Notes: generated by a model from the letters alone, not told the origin. A stretch of 64,000 nt of DNA from Oscillatoriales cyanobacterium (GCA_004293365.1 RDYN01000045.1:1-64000), one strand, 5' to 3'. Shown: positions 9,325 through 18,066, counted from the stretch's first letter. Numbers and translations are program-made.

Positions 9325-10023
9325 TTGTCTGTGAATTTATCTATGAATTTAGACGCTGTACGCGAACAATTTGAACAAAGAGCATTTGATTATGACGGTT
9401 TAATTCCCCGCCTGATTCCGCACTATCGCGAGCAACACGATTTAATATTACAGTTAATCCCTTTTGAAACCAATGTTAACATAAAAGTTTTGGATTTAGG
9501 CGCGGGGACGGGCATACTGTCAGCGATGATTTTGCAAACATATCCTCAAGCAAATCTCACAGCCTTTGACATGGCGGAAAATATGCTGAAAGTTTGTCAA
9601 ACTAATTTGTCCGCTTTCGGAGAAAGGCTGACATTGCAGCAGGGAAACTTTGCCGAAGATGATTTCGGCAGCGGTTACGATTTGGTAGTTTCTGGGTTGG
9701 CAATCCACCACCTCGACATTGAAGGAAAACAAAAGCTATTTCACAAACTTTTTCAGTCAATGAATGCCGGAGGAATCTTGCTAATCCGAGATATTGTCAC
9801 AGGTGCTACCCCAAAGCTGACCGAGCAATACGAAGACTTGTGGCGGCAGTACATGAAAGCTAATGGAGAAGACGATGCAGCCTGGTTTCAAAACTATCTA
9901 AAAGAAGATATTCCTTCCTCTGTGGAAGAGCAGACAAAGTGGCTTGCAGAAGCTGGTTTTGCAGAAGTAGGATGTCACTGGCGCTATCTCAATTTTGCTA
10001 TTTTTGGCGGTGTCAAGAAGTGA
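9325..10023 (+). CDS. Class I SAM-dependent methyltransferase
   Basis: 232 residues from TTG at 9325. GTG at 9331 (10 bp after GAGG at 9317-9320) or ATG at 9343 are at least as likely as starts. Motif I is clear: VLDLGAGTGILS near residues 56-67, followed by the acidic D of TAFDMAE (motif II) and the LVVSGLAIHHL motif near 120-130, as in UbiE/Tam-like methyltransferases. The substrate cannot be told from sequence. The N-terminal part (FEQRAFDYDGLIPRLIPHY) is typical of small-molecule methyltransferases. It stands alone with its own promoter. Confidence 0.85.
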   Translation: MSVNLSMNLDAVREQFEQRAFDYDGLIPRLIPHYREQHDLILQLIPFETNVNIKVLDLGAGTGILSAMILQTYPQANLTAFDMAENMLKVCQTNLSAFGERLTLQQGNFAEDDFGSGYDLVVSGLAIHHLDIEGKQKLFHKLFQSMNAGGILLIRDIVTGATPKLTEQYEDLWRQYMKANGEDDAAWFQNYLKEDIPSSVEEQTKWLAEAGFAEVGCHWRYLNFAIFGGVKK

Positions 10024-10123
10024 ATGCAATTGAGTGAGGCTCAGTTAGAGTGTAAATCTGCGGCGACAAAGATATGAAGAGTTATAATTTTGTAAATATG
10101 CCACTGATTAACATTTCACTATC

Positions 10124-10702
10124 ATGAAAACCATCTGGAACCGCATTGACTCTTGGCTTGCTGCTAATGGGCAAGAAATTCTAAACAATCTGCAACCGGG
10201 AGCAACCGATGAAGCGATAAAAACAGCAGAAAAATTTTTACAAATTCAGTTTCCTGATGATGTAAAATCATCTTTCCGAATTCATAACGGTCAGTTTGAA
10301 AAAAGATATTCACTAATGCCTGGGTGGCAGTTTCTTTCTTTAGAAAAAGTGATAGGAGAGTGGGAAACTTGGAAAGAATTACTGGAGGCAGGCGACTTTA
10401 ATGATGAAGATGGGAATGATTGCGGCTGCGCTTCTGATGGACTGATACGGACAGAACTGTGGTGGAATCCGAAATGGATTCCGATCGCTTCAGACCTAGG
10501 CGGGGATAGTATTTGTTTGGATTTAGAGCCAGCACTCACTGGTCAAGTTGGGCAAATTATTGTTATGTGCCACGATGATGGTTACAGAGATGTTATTGCT
10601 GACAGTTTGCGACAATGGCTGGAACAGTTTGCCACAGATTTAGAAACTGGTAAATATAAATTTGAAAAAACAAAATTTAATTTGAGGAAAATACAAATAT
10701 AA
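10124..10702 (+). CDS. SMI1/KNR4 family protein
   Basis: 192 residues. The pattern PGATDEAIKTAEKFLQIQFPDD, then SFRIHNGQ, PGWQFLSL and later PIASDLGGDSICLDL is the SMI1/KNR4 (SUKH) fold. In bacteria this family often supplies immunity proteins against polymorphic toxins; no toxin gene is next to it here, so that role is unproven. The stop and the next gene's ATG overlap (TAATG at 10700-10704), so it is translationally coupled to the kptA-like gene. Confidence 0.85.
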   Translation: MKTIWNRIDSWLAANGQEILNNLQPGATDEAIKTAEKFLQIQFPDDVKSSFRIHNGQFEKRYSLMPGWQFLSLEKVIGEWETWKELLEAGDFNDEDGNDCGCASDGLIRTELWWNPKWIPIASDLGGDSICLDLEPALTGQVGQIIVMCHDDGYRDVIADSLRQWLEQFATDLETGKYKFEKTKFNLRKIQI

Positions 10703-11268
10703 TGAATGATACCCGCTCAATAAAAATTAGCAGATATCTCAGCAAACACCTGCGCCACGCGCCCTCGCGCATCGGCATTCAACTCGCGCCTGGAGGCTGG
10801 GTTCCTGTTAGCGAACTCCTCTATGCGTGCCAAAAAAATAACTTCCCAGTTCAGCTTTCCGAACTCAAGGAAGTAGTCGCGCAAAACGACAAACAGCGAT
10901 TTTCCTTCGACGAAACGGGCACTCTAATTCGTGCCAACCAAGGACACAGCGTAGATGTTGACTTGCAATTAGAACCTGCTGTTCCCCCAGATATTTTGTA
11001 TCACGGAACAGGTAGGACTGCCGTCAAGTCTATTCTCAGTGAAGGAATTCGGAAAATGTCGCGGCATCACGTTCATTTGTCGGCGGACATTCAGACAGCG
11101 CGTAAAGTAGGTGCCAGACACGGCATCCCGGCAGTCTTGATTGTAGATACCGCAGCAATGCAACAGGAGGGCCATACATTTTACTGCTCGGATAACAAAG
11201 TTTGGTTGGTAGATATGGTGCCGCCCAATTATCTAAAAGTCTATGGACAAAATCCTGTTTGGTTCTAG
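10702..11268 (+). CDS. kptA: RNA 2'-phosphotransferase (KptA/Tpt1)
   Basis: 188 residues, full length for KptA. The N-terminal part has SRYLSKHLRHAPS-type sequence (here ISRYLSKHLRHAPSRIG) and the C-terminal ADP-ribosyl-transferase-like part has LYHGTGR (near 97), SRHHVHLSAD and VWLVDMVPP. The enzyme transfers a 2'-phosphate from RNA to NAD+, giving ADP-ribose 1'',2''-cyclic phosphate. Eukaryotes use it in tRNA splicing; bacteria lack that pathway, and its bacterial substrate is uncertain. The one-base overlap with the SMI1/KNR4 gene suggests an operon. Confidence 0.92.
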   Translation: MNDTRSIKISRYLSKHLRHAPSRIGIQLAPGGWVPVSELLYACQKNNFPVQLSELKEVVAQNDKQRFSFDETGTLIRANQGHSVDVDLQLEPAVPPDILYHGTGRTAVKSILSEGIRKMSRHHVHLSADIQTARKVGARHGIPAVLIVDTAAMQQEGHTFYCSDNKVWLVDMVPPNYLKVYGQNPVWF

Positions 11269-11318
11269 CAAATGTGCGGCAAATATTTTAAAATAAGAAT
11301 AACTAGGAGTTTTACAAG

Positions 11319-12527
11319 ATGAGTGCGGAAGATATGGGCGAGCGCGACAACAATTTTAATCAAAACAACCCTCAAAATCGAGGGCTGTTAGGATCGGGCT
11401 GGCGACCTCTATACCGTCAATTTGATTGGGAACACCTGCTGCACTTAGCGTCTAGCGACCCCAGAGAACTCGTTCAAAAGACTTTAGATGCAGCCAGCGA
11501 TATTGCCGATGCCATGGGACGGCATCAATATACTTGGTGGGCTAATATCTTAAATGTATTCTCGGAAAATACTCGCTACGAAATTGACGAGTTTTGGGAT
11601 TACATTACTCCGCAGCCCGTTTACCCGGATTACCGTTACAAAGATGTCTTAGTTACCGAAACTCCTGTGGTGCAATTGGTCAGCCGCGCTAGTATTCCCA
11701 TCGACTACGTTCTCAACAAACTCCAGGAGATTACTGTTTTCAAAGTTCTGGATTTGCTGGGAAAACCGGATGCGATTACCCAGTTTTTTATGGAACGGCA
11801 TTTTTCTTATCCGCGGGAGCGATTTGTTAGCTGGGAACGCTTGGAAGTTTTGGGTACTGTTTATGCTTATTGGGGACAAGCAGGCTGCTGGCTGCAAATT
11901 GACAGCTACGACAGGGGTCGGCGGTGCTACACTCTGATTTGCAAAGATATTGCGCCGTTGGTTAGCAAGGCTACTTACAATTTAGCGGTGATTCTCAGCG
12001 GGTACAAAAGCCGTGTCGGACAGGTTCACAGTCACTTCCCTATTCGGAGTTTTTCTGCGGAAGTTCAAAGTTTTACTGATACTGTTCAGCAGGCAATTCT
12101 GGATCAAAATCAGTTGGCTGTGTTGGTTAGCGGCGAACCGGGGACGGGCAAAACTGCTTGGACTCAAGCGGTAGCAAAGGAGATTTTAGTGCCGCTGGGT
12201 TATGTGATTTTTATCTTGGATCATGATGCTGTGGAAAATTTTGTGCCGCCGAGTTATTTGGAGCGGATTTGCATTATTATCAATGAGGCTGATAATTTGG
12301 CTCAAGATCGATCGACCGCAGCGGCCCAACGCAGTAACAAAACTGAACATATTTTGAGTTTGCTGGATGGAACTCTGTATCAAAGCGTCATGGACGAACA
12401 GGGGATTCAATTTCAGCAGAAACTCGTAGTGTTACTCACTTGCAACACTATTGAAAGATTAGATCCTGCAATGCTGCGGAAAGGGAGAGTGGATTTTACC
12501 AGTGAATTTACGCACAAATTTGTTTGA
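11319..12527 (+). CDS. AAA family ATPase
   Basis: 402 residues. Walker A GEPGTGKTAW lies near residues 270-279 and Walker B CIIINEADN near 317-325, followed by a sensor-1-like LLTCNTIERLDPAMLRKGRVD segment. The last motif, with 'RKGRVD', is typical of classical AAA proteins that remodel other proteins. Residues 1-240 show no domain I recognise; they include aromatic-rich segments (HQYTWWANI, YAYWGQAGCW). It lies 50 bp after kptA in the same direction and may share its transcript. Substrate unknown. Confidence 0.85.
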   Translation: MSAEDMGERDNNFNQNNPQNRGLLGSGWRPLYRQFDWEHLLHLASSDPRELVQKTLDAASDIADAMGRHQYTWWANILNVFSENTRYEIDEFWDYITPQPVYPDYRYKDVLVTETPVVQLVSRASIPIDYVLNKLQEITVFKVLDLLGKPDAITQFFMERHFSYPRERFVSWERLEVLGTVYAYWGQAGCWLQIDSYDRGRRCYTLICKDIAPLVSKATYNLAVILSGYKSRVGQVHSHFPIRSFSAEVQSFTDTVQQAILDQNQLAVLVSGEPGTGKTAWTQAVAKEILVPLGYVIFILDHDAVENFVPPSYLERICIIINEADNLAQDRSTAAAQRSNKTEHILSLLDGTLYQSVMDEQGIQFQQKLVVLLTCNTIERLDPAMLRKGRVDFTSEFTHKFV

Positions 12528-12570
12528 CGAGGCACGTAAAGTCTCACACACTTTTGGCGATTCACCCCGA

Positions 12571-12592
12571 GGGATAGCCTTGCCGCGCGTAC
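12571..12592 (+). repeat. Small dispersed repeat, gggatagc...cgcgcgtac family
   Basis: The 22-bp core gggatagccttgccgcgcgt + ac recurs in close variants at 15620-15642 and, inverted, at 25531-25552. It is intergenic here. Such cores are typical of cyanobacterial small dispersed repeats. Confidence 0.65.
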
Positions 12593-12705
12593 TGCTGCGC
12601 CACCTCAAATGTTGAATAATTATGAGCAAATTTCCTGAATGTCAAAGTTTCGGGAACAATTTATTTAGTACCTATGGACACATCCCCTAAAAAATGATAT
12701 TAATG

Positions 12706-12734
12706 ATGGGTGACACCCTCTAAGGGTATCACCC
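12706..12734 (+). terminator. Stem-loop downstream of the AAA ATPase gene
   Basis: Arms gggtgacaccc and gggtatcaccc pair over 11 bp with one mismatch around a 5-base loop. There is no clear T-run, so a role in termination or RNA stability is tentative. It lies between the ATPase stop and the kinase start. Confidence 0.4.
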
Positions 12735-12815
12735 AAAACAGCGAATCAGGGGAAGAGTGTTTTAGGTCTGAAATAGATTTTTCAAACTTGACAGCTATGG
12801 AGGAAATCCCAAATC

Positions 12816-15008
12816 GTGCAAACTAAGCCAGTTAAGCAAGAAATTCGACTGGGAAGGTATGCCGGGGGGACAATCCCGATCGCCCACCAACCCCCTGATG
12901 CAGCCATGTCCGAAAGTAAAGAGGGATTTCGGCGGTTGGTGGAGCGCTCCGCCGACGCCGTGGCAATGGTAGATTGTGAAATGCGCTATCTGTCGGTTTC
13001 TCGTCGCTGGGAAACAGATTGCGGATTTGGTGGCGGTGAGGCCCTGGGTAGGTCTCATTGGGAACTGTTCCCGAATCTCCCGGAATATTGGCAACAAAAT
13101 GCTCGCGCTTGTTTGGCGGGAGTTTTGGAATACAGCGAGTTTGTGGTAGGGCGATCGCCCGTATCTGTAGCAGGACAAATCGAAGGTGGGGTCAGCGCTT
13201 CGGAAAAATGGGTATTTTGGCCGTGGAAAAATAACGAAGGTGCGATCGGCGGTTTGATCCTGTTTGCCGAAAAGATAGCTGAAACAAAGTGCTACAATAC
13301 ATGGACGCCCGAGGCCAAAAGGAAGCAGTTAGAAACAAAACTACAACTAACTCAAATTGCCCTCGACAATGCTGCTGATACAGTTTTTTTTACTACCTCA
13401 GACGGTCGAATTTGCTACGCGAACAAAGCCGCTTGCGATCGGGGAGGCTACTCGGAATCGGAACTGCTAAACCTGAGATTGAGCGACATCGATTCGCAAT
13501 TGTCAGCATCGGATTGGCCCGATCGCTGGGTTGAACTCAAGCAGCAAAGCAACCTTACTTTTGAAACCAGTTACAAAACTAAAAACGGCACCAGTTTTCC
13601 CGTCGAAGTTCAAGTCAATTATTTAGAATACGACGGCTGCGAATACTGCTGCACGATCGCCCGCGACATTTGGGCTCGCCTCGCAGCAAAATCTGCGCTT
13701 TTAGAGGCAAAAGAGCAACTTCAAGCCGTCTTGGATGCGGTGCCCGGATTAGTTTCTTGGGTAAGTTCCGATTTGCGCTACTTGGGAGTAAACCGACATT
13801 TAGCTTCCGCTTACCAAATGCCTGCGGAACTATTTACAGGTAAAAAAGTAGGTTTTTTAGATACAAGTCCCAAATTTAACGACTTAGTATACGATTTTTT
13901 TGCCAACTCGAACAATAAGACATCTCAAGAAGTAACAGCCAGCATCAGAGGAGAAAATAAAACTTTTTTAATTGTGGCTCAAAAATATCAAAAAAATACG
14001 GCGGCTGTATTTGTGGGATTGGACATTACCGAAAGCAAACAGTCTGTGTTGGCTTTGCAAGAATCGGAAGAACGCCTGCGCCAGCAAGCGGCGAAATTAG
14101 AGCAGACGCTGTTAGTTTTGCAGCAAACTCAAACTCAACTGATTCAAACAGAAAAGATGTCATCTCTGGGGCAGTTGGTAGCAGGAATAGCGCACGAAAT
14201 TAACAATCCAGTTAGTTTCATTTCTGGCAACGTCAGCCACGCCACTGGCTACATTCAAGAACTGCTGCGCTCCATCGACCTTTACCAAAAATATTATCCC
14301 AATCCAGCTCCGGAAATTGAAGAATTGATGGAAGAATTAGACTTAGAATTTATCAAAAAAGATTTACCAAAATTGATAAATTCCATGAAAGTCGGTTCCG
14401 AGAGGATTCGGGATGTTGTGCGATCGCTCCGCTTGTTCTCGCGTACTGACGAACCTCAAATGAAGCCTGCGGATATCCACGAAGGTTTGGACAGCACTGT
14501 GCTGATCTTGCAAAATCGCCTCCAAGCTAAAGGGGGACGCCCGGGGATTTCTCTAGTTAAGGAATACGGGGATTTGCCGCGAGTCCGCTGCTATCCGGGA
14601 CAGTTAAATCAAGTGTTCATGCACTTATTGACAAATGCGATCGACGCTTTGGAAGAAGGGGGGAGAAATCCGGAAAAGTATGGTACAATCCAAAATCAGT
14701 CTTTGTTTTCTGCGGGCGGCTCGGGATCTGAAATATTCAATCCCGAAATTCGGATTCGGACGGAAGTGATAGGGGAGAGCGAAGTGGCGATCGCCATTAG
14801 CGACAACGGCCCTGGAATGACTGAAGAAGTTCTCCGCTGTATCTTTGACCCTTTATTTACTACGAAGTGTCAGGAAACGAGCACAGGTTTGGGATTGGCA
14901 ATATCCCAGCATTTGGTAGTAGAAAAGCACGGCGGTGAGTTGCACTGTGTTTCTCGTCCGGGAGAGGGAACTGAGTTGATCGTTAAAATTGCGATCGGTA
15001 ACGATTAA
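12816..15008 (+). CDS. Multi-PAS sensor histidine kinase
   Basis: 730 residues from GTG at 12816, chosen because ggagga at 12799-12804 lies at a suitable distance. Three PAS-like domains occupy about 35-150, 175-290 and 300-408 (GLDITESKQ ends the third). A coiled coil rich in Gln (410-445) leads to the dimerisation domain with H460 in GIAHEINNPVSF, then an HATPase with LLTNAIDALEE, DNGPGM and GLGLAIS near 698. The H-box type HEINNP is the class common in cyanobacterial and nitrogen-type kinases. No transmembrane segment and no receiver are seen, and no response regulator is adjacent, so it is an orphan soluble kinase. Confidence 0.9.
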   Translation: MQTKPVKQEIRLGRYAGGTIPIAHQPPDAAMSESKEGFRRLVERSADAVAMVDCEMRYLSVSRRWETDCGFGGGEALGRSHWELFPNLPEYWQQNARACLAGVLEYSEFVVGRSPVSVAGQIEGGVSASEKWVFWPWKNNEGAIGGLILFAEKIAETKCYNTWTPEAKRKQLETKLQLTQIALDNAADTVFFTTSDGRICYANKAACDRGGYSESELLNLRLSDIDSQLSASDWPDRWVELKQQSNLTFETSYKTKNGTSFPVEVQVNYLEYDGCEYCCTIARDIWARLAAKSALLEAKEQLQAVLDAVPGLVSWVSSDLRYLGVNRHLASAYQMPAELFTGKKVGFLDTSPKFNDLVYDFFANSNNKTSQEVTASIRGENKTFLIVAQKYQKNTAAVFVGLDITESKQSVLALQESEERLRQQAAKLEQTLLVLQQTQTQLIQTEKMSSLGQLVAGIAHEINNPVSFISGNVSHATGYIQELLRSIDLYQKYYPNPAPEIEELMEELDLEFIKKDLPKLINSMKVGSERIRDVVRSLRLFSRTDEPQMKPADIHEGLDSTVLILQNRLQAKGGRPGISLVKEYGDLPRVRCYPGQLNQVFMHLLTNAIDALEEGGRNPEKYGTIQNQSLFSAGGSGSEIFNPEIRIRTEVIGESEVAIAISDNGPGMTEEVLRCIFDPLFTTKCQETSTGLGLAISQHLVVEKHGGELHCVSRPGEGTELIVKIAIGND

Positions 15009-15084
15009 TTTACCTAACTCAAAGCTGAAGAGTGGATTAAAATCTCAAATCTAATATCATCTCCGGTACAATAACGGCGATCGG

Positions 15085-15145
15085 GTTAGTAGTGAGGACT
15101 TTAGTCCTCATAAAACTATGAGGACTAAAGTCCTCACTACGAACC
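15085..15145. repeat. Dispersed inverted repeat (gaggactttagtcctc)
   Basis: Two inverted arms, tagtgaggactttagtcctc and gaggactaaagtcctcacta, each themselves palindromic. Relatives lie at 25031-25057, 25389-25447 and, as a tandem array, at 43133-43290. Intergenic MITE-like DNA. Confidence 0.8.
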
Positions 15146-15170
15146 AATTTTACTCTCGTTGTTTTAGTTT

Positions 15171-15236
15171 TGTAGGGTGCGTCAGGAATGAATCTGAGAC
15201 CGCCGACCGATCATTTTTTTGCTGACGCACCCTACA
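15171..15236. repeat. MITE-like inverted repeat (gtagggtgcgtca)
   Basis: The ends tgtagggtgcgtca and tgacgcaccctaca are exact inverted copies around a 38-bp centre. A second element with the same ends lies at 32461-32526. Confidence 0.8.
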
Positions 15237-15264
15237 GAATCTACAATCTACAATCTAAAATAAT

Positions 15265-15558
15265 ATGGTAATTGAGTGGCTGAGATTTAAAGTACCTCCC
15301 GAAAAATGGGAAGAGTTTATTCTGCGAGATGAAGAAGTTTGGACGGTCGGACTCAAAAGTTTGGACGGTTATTTGGGGAAGGAAGTTTGGGTGGATGCGG
15401 TGGAAAATGAGGTGGTGATGTTGATTCGCTGGGAAACTAGGGAACAGTGGAAGTCGGTGCCGCAAAGCAAAATCGATGAGTTGGATGCTAAAATGGGCGA
15501 TTTGCAAATGCCGATCGCCGAAAGTCGGGAATATCAAGTTCGCAAGTTTTTGCATTAG
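15265..15558 (+). CDS. TIGR03792 family protein (monooxygenase-like ferredoxin fold)
   Basis: 97 residues. MVIEWLRFKVPPEKWEEFI and EVWVDAVENEVVMLIRWE fit the antibiotic-biosynthesis-monooxygenase-like fold, in the cyanobacterial subgroup I know as TIGR03792. Conserved Trp/Glu residues (EVWT, REQWKSVP) support this. The function is not established. It stands alone with repeats on both sides. Confidence 0.8.
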   Translation: MVIEWLRFKVPPEKWEEFILRDEEVWTVGLKSLDGYLGKEVWVDAVENEVVMLIRWETREQWKSVPQSKIDELDAKMGDLQMPIAESREYQVRKFLH

Positions 15559-15566
15559 TATTGCAA

Positions 15567-15655
15567 CTCGTACAACGATCGCAGTGTTTGGTATTTGGTG
15601 TGAAGGGCGATTCACGCTCGGGATAGCTACGCACGCGCGTACTCCTTTCAACAAG
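15567..15655. repeat. HIP1-bearing dispersed repeat plus small dispersed repeat
   Basis: The unit acaacgatcgcagtgtttgg, followed by tatttggtgtgaagggcgat, is also found at 16576-16620, 17945-17985 and 18016-18060. Here it runs into a gggatagc...cgcgcgtac small dispersed repeat (15620-15642). Confidence 0.75.
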
Positions 15656-15770
15656 CCTTACGAGAGTGCGATCGCACACGAGGCTTGATTCGGTGAGTCA
15701 ACAACCTGAATTACACTCACAAATCTTAATTAATGGCAGTATAATTATAGTTGTTTGTCATCAGGGCTTT

Positions 15771-16187
15771 ATGTCAGCAAAGGATAAATTTCATGATGTT
15801 GTGAAGATTGCCTTGGAAAAGGATGGTTGGCAGATTACAGATGACCCACTTTCCATCAGTGTGGGTGGAGTTGATCTGTTAATCGATCTGGGGGCGGAAC
15901 GTCTGCTCGCAGCCGAACGCCAGGGCGAGAAAATAGCTGTAGAAATCAAGAGCTTTTTGAATACTTCAGCCATAACAGACTTTCATTTAGCGGTTGGACA
16001 ATTTATCAACTACCGTACAGCCCTGAAGTTTAAAGACCCCCAACGTCAGCTATTTTTGGCAATTCCTTTGACGGCGTATAACGATTTTTTCAAGCGTGAA
16101 TTTGCAATCGCTGTTGTGGATGATTACCAGTTTAAATTATTGGTCTATGATGTAGAACAAGAGGTGATATCTTTATGGAAAAAGTAG
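15771..16187 (+). CDS. xisH: XisH family protein (PD-(D/E)XK nuclease-like)
   Basis: 138 residues from ATG at 15771, the usual XisH length; upstream in-frame starts would add a non-conserved tail. The core LLIDLGAE ... KIAVEIKSFL shows the D...ExK arrangement of PD-(D/E)XK nucleases. XisH was named from excision of the fdxN element in heterocystous cyanobacteria, but xisHI pairs are common in species without that element, as seems to be the case here. The gene overlaps xisI by 13 bp. Confidence 0.92.
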   Translation: MSAKDKFHDVVKIALEKDGWQITDDPLSISVGGVDLLIDLGAERLLAAERQGEKIAVEIKSFLNTSAITDFHLAVGQFINYRTALKFKDPQRQLFLAIPLTAYNDFFKREFAIAVVDDYQFKLLVYDVEQEVISLWKK

Positions 16188-16510
16188 AAAAATATCGGGA
16201 TTGTATCAAACAAGTTCTGACGAAATATGCTGCATACAAGCCTTCTTATGGGGAAGTGGAGATGCAAGTTATTTTTGACACAGAACACAATCATTATCAA
16301 GTTGTTCGAGTCGGTTGGGATAACAAACAGCGAGTTTACGGTTGTCCGATACATCTCGACATTAAGGATGGCAAAATCTGGATTCAGCAGAATGGAACAG
16401 AAATCGATTTAGGACAAGAGTTGGTTGATATAGGTGTGCCGAAGTCGGACATTGTGGTTGGGTTTCATTCACCTTATATGCGTCAGTTCACAGAATTTGC
16501 AGTGAGTTAG
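16175..16510 (+). CDS. xisI: XisI family protein
   Basis: 111 residues, the standard XisI length, with the recognisable YGCPIHLDIKDGKIWIQ motif and the C-terminal VGFHSPYMRQFTEFA. It overlaps xisH by 13 bp, so the pair is translated together. XisI is thought to work with XisH; no fdxN-type element or recombinase is present in this window, so the pair may act as a stand-alone module. Confidence 0.93.
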   Translation: MEKVEKYRDCIKQVLTKYAAYKPSYGEVEMQVIFDTEHNHYQVVRVGWDNKQRVYGCPIHLDIKDGKIWIQQNGTEIDLGQELVDIGVPKSDIVVGFHSPYMRQFTEFAVS

Positions 16511-16544
16511 AACTAACATTGATGCTTGGTTGCAGATAGGCGAT

Positions 16545-16732
16545 CGCTCTTTTTTACTGGAGCGATCGCACTCGGTACAACGATCGCAGTGTTTGGTATT
16601 TGGTGTGAAGGGCGATCGGTCTTTTATTTTAGGCGATCGCTCATCAGAAACAAGAAAGGGCGATCGCCCTTGGTAGAATCATCGTACTGTTTGGTATTTG
16701 GTGTGAAGGGCGATCGCCCAATTCGTTCCTCT
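16545..16732. repeat. Cluster of HIP1-containing dispersed repeats
   Basis: Within 16511-16832, which has no gene, two units are interleaved: (a) cgatcgcagtgtttggtatt + tggtgtgaagggcgatcg, and (b) ttttaggcgatcgctcatca + gaaacaagaaagggcgatcg. GCGATCGC cores occur about every 30-40 bp. The remaining bases (about 16733-16832) show nothing recognisable. Confidence 0.75.
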
Positions 16733-16832
16733 ACACCTATCAGAGTCGGTTGTCTGGATACTGGTGAGTTATAATGATAACTATGGTAAGATCGAGAGAC
16801 GAATCGTTAATGTGTGAAATGAGTGTGAGCAA

Positions 16833-17279
16833 GTGATTCCAGAATTCGATGAAAACGGCAATCTACCACCCGGAGTTCATTTCTGTGAATGAGAGGAGTT
16901 TAATAAAAAATTTGGTACGAATTATAAAAGAGAGCGGATGCTCGATGGATTGGAACTGGCAATGACGCAATTAAAAACAGCAGGCTGTAGGACTATTTAT
17001 ATTAATGGTAGTTTCGTCACCAGCGAGCCAGAACCCAACGATTTTGATGCTTGTTACGATCGCGAAACTGTAGACATGAATCATCTGAGAGTTAATGCTC
17101 CTAGATTGTTCAATTATGCCGATCGGAATGCCCAAAAAGCCAGGTATCGAGGGGAGATTTTTCCATCAGACCAACCTGTAGGCAATTACGGCGAAAATTC
17201 TTTTGAGTTTTTTCAAAAGGACAGAAATAAAAACAAGAAAGGAATCATAGCCATAGATCTAATGAGGTGGGAACCATGA
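16833..17279 (+). pseudogene. DUF6932-like nucleotidyltransferase with in-frame TGA
   Basis: Reading from GTG at 16833 gives IPEFDENGNLPPGVHFCE, then TGA at 16890-16892, then EEFNKKFGTNYKRERMLDGL and the rest. In relatives the sequence runs on through a Trp at the stop, so TGG probably became TGA. A downstream ATG at 16938 could still give 113 residues, including the nucleotidyltransferase signature GS-x9-DFD (INGSFVTSEPEPNDFDA). It may therefore be a truncated but partly active protein. Its stop overlaps the next gene's ATG (ATGA at 17276-17279), indicating a coupled pair. Family name recalled, not searched. Confidence 0.7.
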
Positions 17280-17794
17280 TTAAAGATGAATTCCAGTATG
17301 AAGTCAGTCAAGAATGGGTGGCAAAGTTTAAAAAAACTATTGCAGCGATGGAGCGAGATGAGGAAGCCAAAAGAAAAGATTTTCTGAAATGGGATGCAGG
17401 GCGAGGTGCTGTGCAGTGTCATGTTGATAAGTTAGAAGCAGAAATAGCCGAATATGAAAGATTGATGAATTGTGACACAAGTCAGTCACTTGAAATTACT
17501 GTGGAAGATATAACTGAGTTGCCATTTGCTTTAATAAAAGCTCGGATGGCTGCCAAAATTACCCAGGAAGAACTAGCGGAAATTATAGGAATTGACCCGG
17601 AGCGAATTAAGCAGTGTGAGGATAAGAATTATCAATGCGCTAGTTTTGTAGAAATTATTGAAGTTAGCGCGGCTTTGGGTGTGGAGTTTAAAACTGCTGT
17701 GATAGAGGTGGATTTTGGGGAAGTAGAAATTGGTAAAAAAATTGCGGAGAAACGCAGGAAAAAAAGAATGAAGATGGCAAGTAAAGCATCCTAA
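17276..17794 (+). CDS. HTH (XRE-like) protein paired with the nucleotidyltransferase
   Basis: 172 residues from ATG at 17276, preferred over the in-frame upstream start because it overlaps the preceding stop by 4 bp. Residues about 35-65 form a coiled coil (HVDKLEAEIAEYERLM). About 80-140 form a helix-turn-helix with the XRE-like pattern LIKARMAAKITQEELAEIIG, though the second helix is degenerate. The C-terminus is very basic (KKIAEKRRKKRMKM). Nucleotidyltransferase plus HTH partner is an arrangement known from toxin-antitoxin modules; here the first gene is damaged while this one looks intact. Confidence 0.7.
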   Translation: MIKDEFQYEVSQEWVAKFKKTIAAMERDEEAKRKDFLKWDAGRGAVQCHVDKLEAEIAEYERLMNCDTSQSLEITVEDITELPFALIKARMAAKITQEELAEIIGIDPERIKQCEDKNYQCASFVEIIEVSAALGVEFKTAVIEVDFGEVEIGKKIAEKRRKKRMKMASKAS

Positions 17795-17814
17795 AAAGTA
17801 ATTTCTTGCCATGA

Positions 17815-17860
17815 AAAGTGCTGAATATGTCGGGCTTGTTGGCTGTGAATTAGATAAGGG
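17815..17860 (+). pseudogene. Remnant of the 3' end of a paralogue of the 18590 gene
   Basis: The bases gaaaagtgctgaatatgtcg followed by ggcttgttggctgtgaattag closely match 18902-18943, the last codons (KVLNMSGLLAVN) of the gene at 18590-18943. The rest of that copy is absent. It marks a decayed duplicate of the downstream DUF5674 module. Confidence 0.55.
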
Positions 17861-18066
17861 CGATCGCTCTTTCATTTTAGGCGATCGCTCATCAGAAACA
17901 AGAAAGGGCGATCGATCTTGATGCGTGAAGGGCGATCGCACTCCGTACAACGATCGCAGTGTTTGGTATTTGCTGCGAAGGGCGATCGCTCTTTCATTTT
18001 AGGCGATCGCACTCCGTACAACGATCGCAGTGTTTGGTATTTGGTGTGAAGGGCGATCGCCTTCCA
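17861..18066. repeat. HIP1-rich dispersed repeat cluster
   Basis: Contains two copies of unit (a) (17945-17985, 18016-18060) and two of unit (b) seen at 16545-16732. The intervening bases have no coding signal, and nothing else is seen between 17795 and 18157 apart from the remnant at 17815. Confidence 0.75.

Noticed and set aside
8900-9374. Frames of 77 and 142 codons before the methyltransferase
   Set aside because: No motif or RBS; the promoter at 9223 lies inside the second, and composition is irregular.
15771-16510. xisH/xisI as evidence for an fdxN excision element
   Set aside because: No XisF-type recombinase or nif genes are in the window, and xisHI pairs are widespread without such elements.
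16890-16892. TGA as a selenocysteine codon
   Set aside because: The expected residue is Trp, no stem-loop of the right kind follows, and cyanobacteria of this type are not known to use selenocysteine here; nonsense mutation is simpler.
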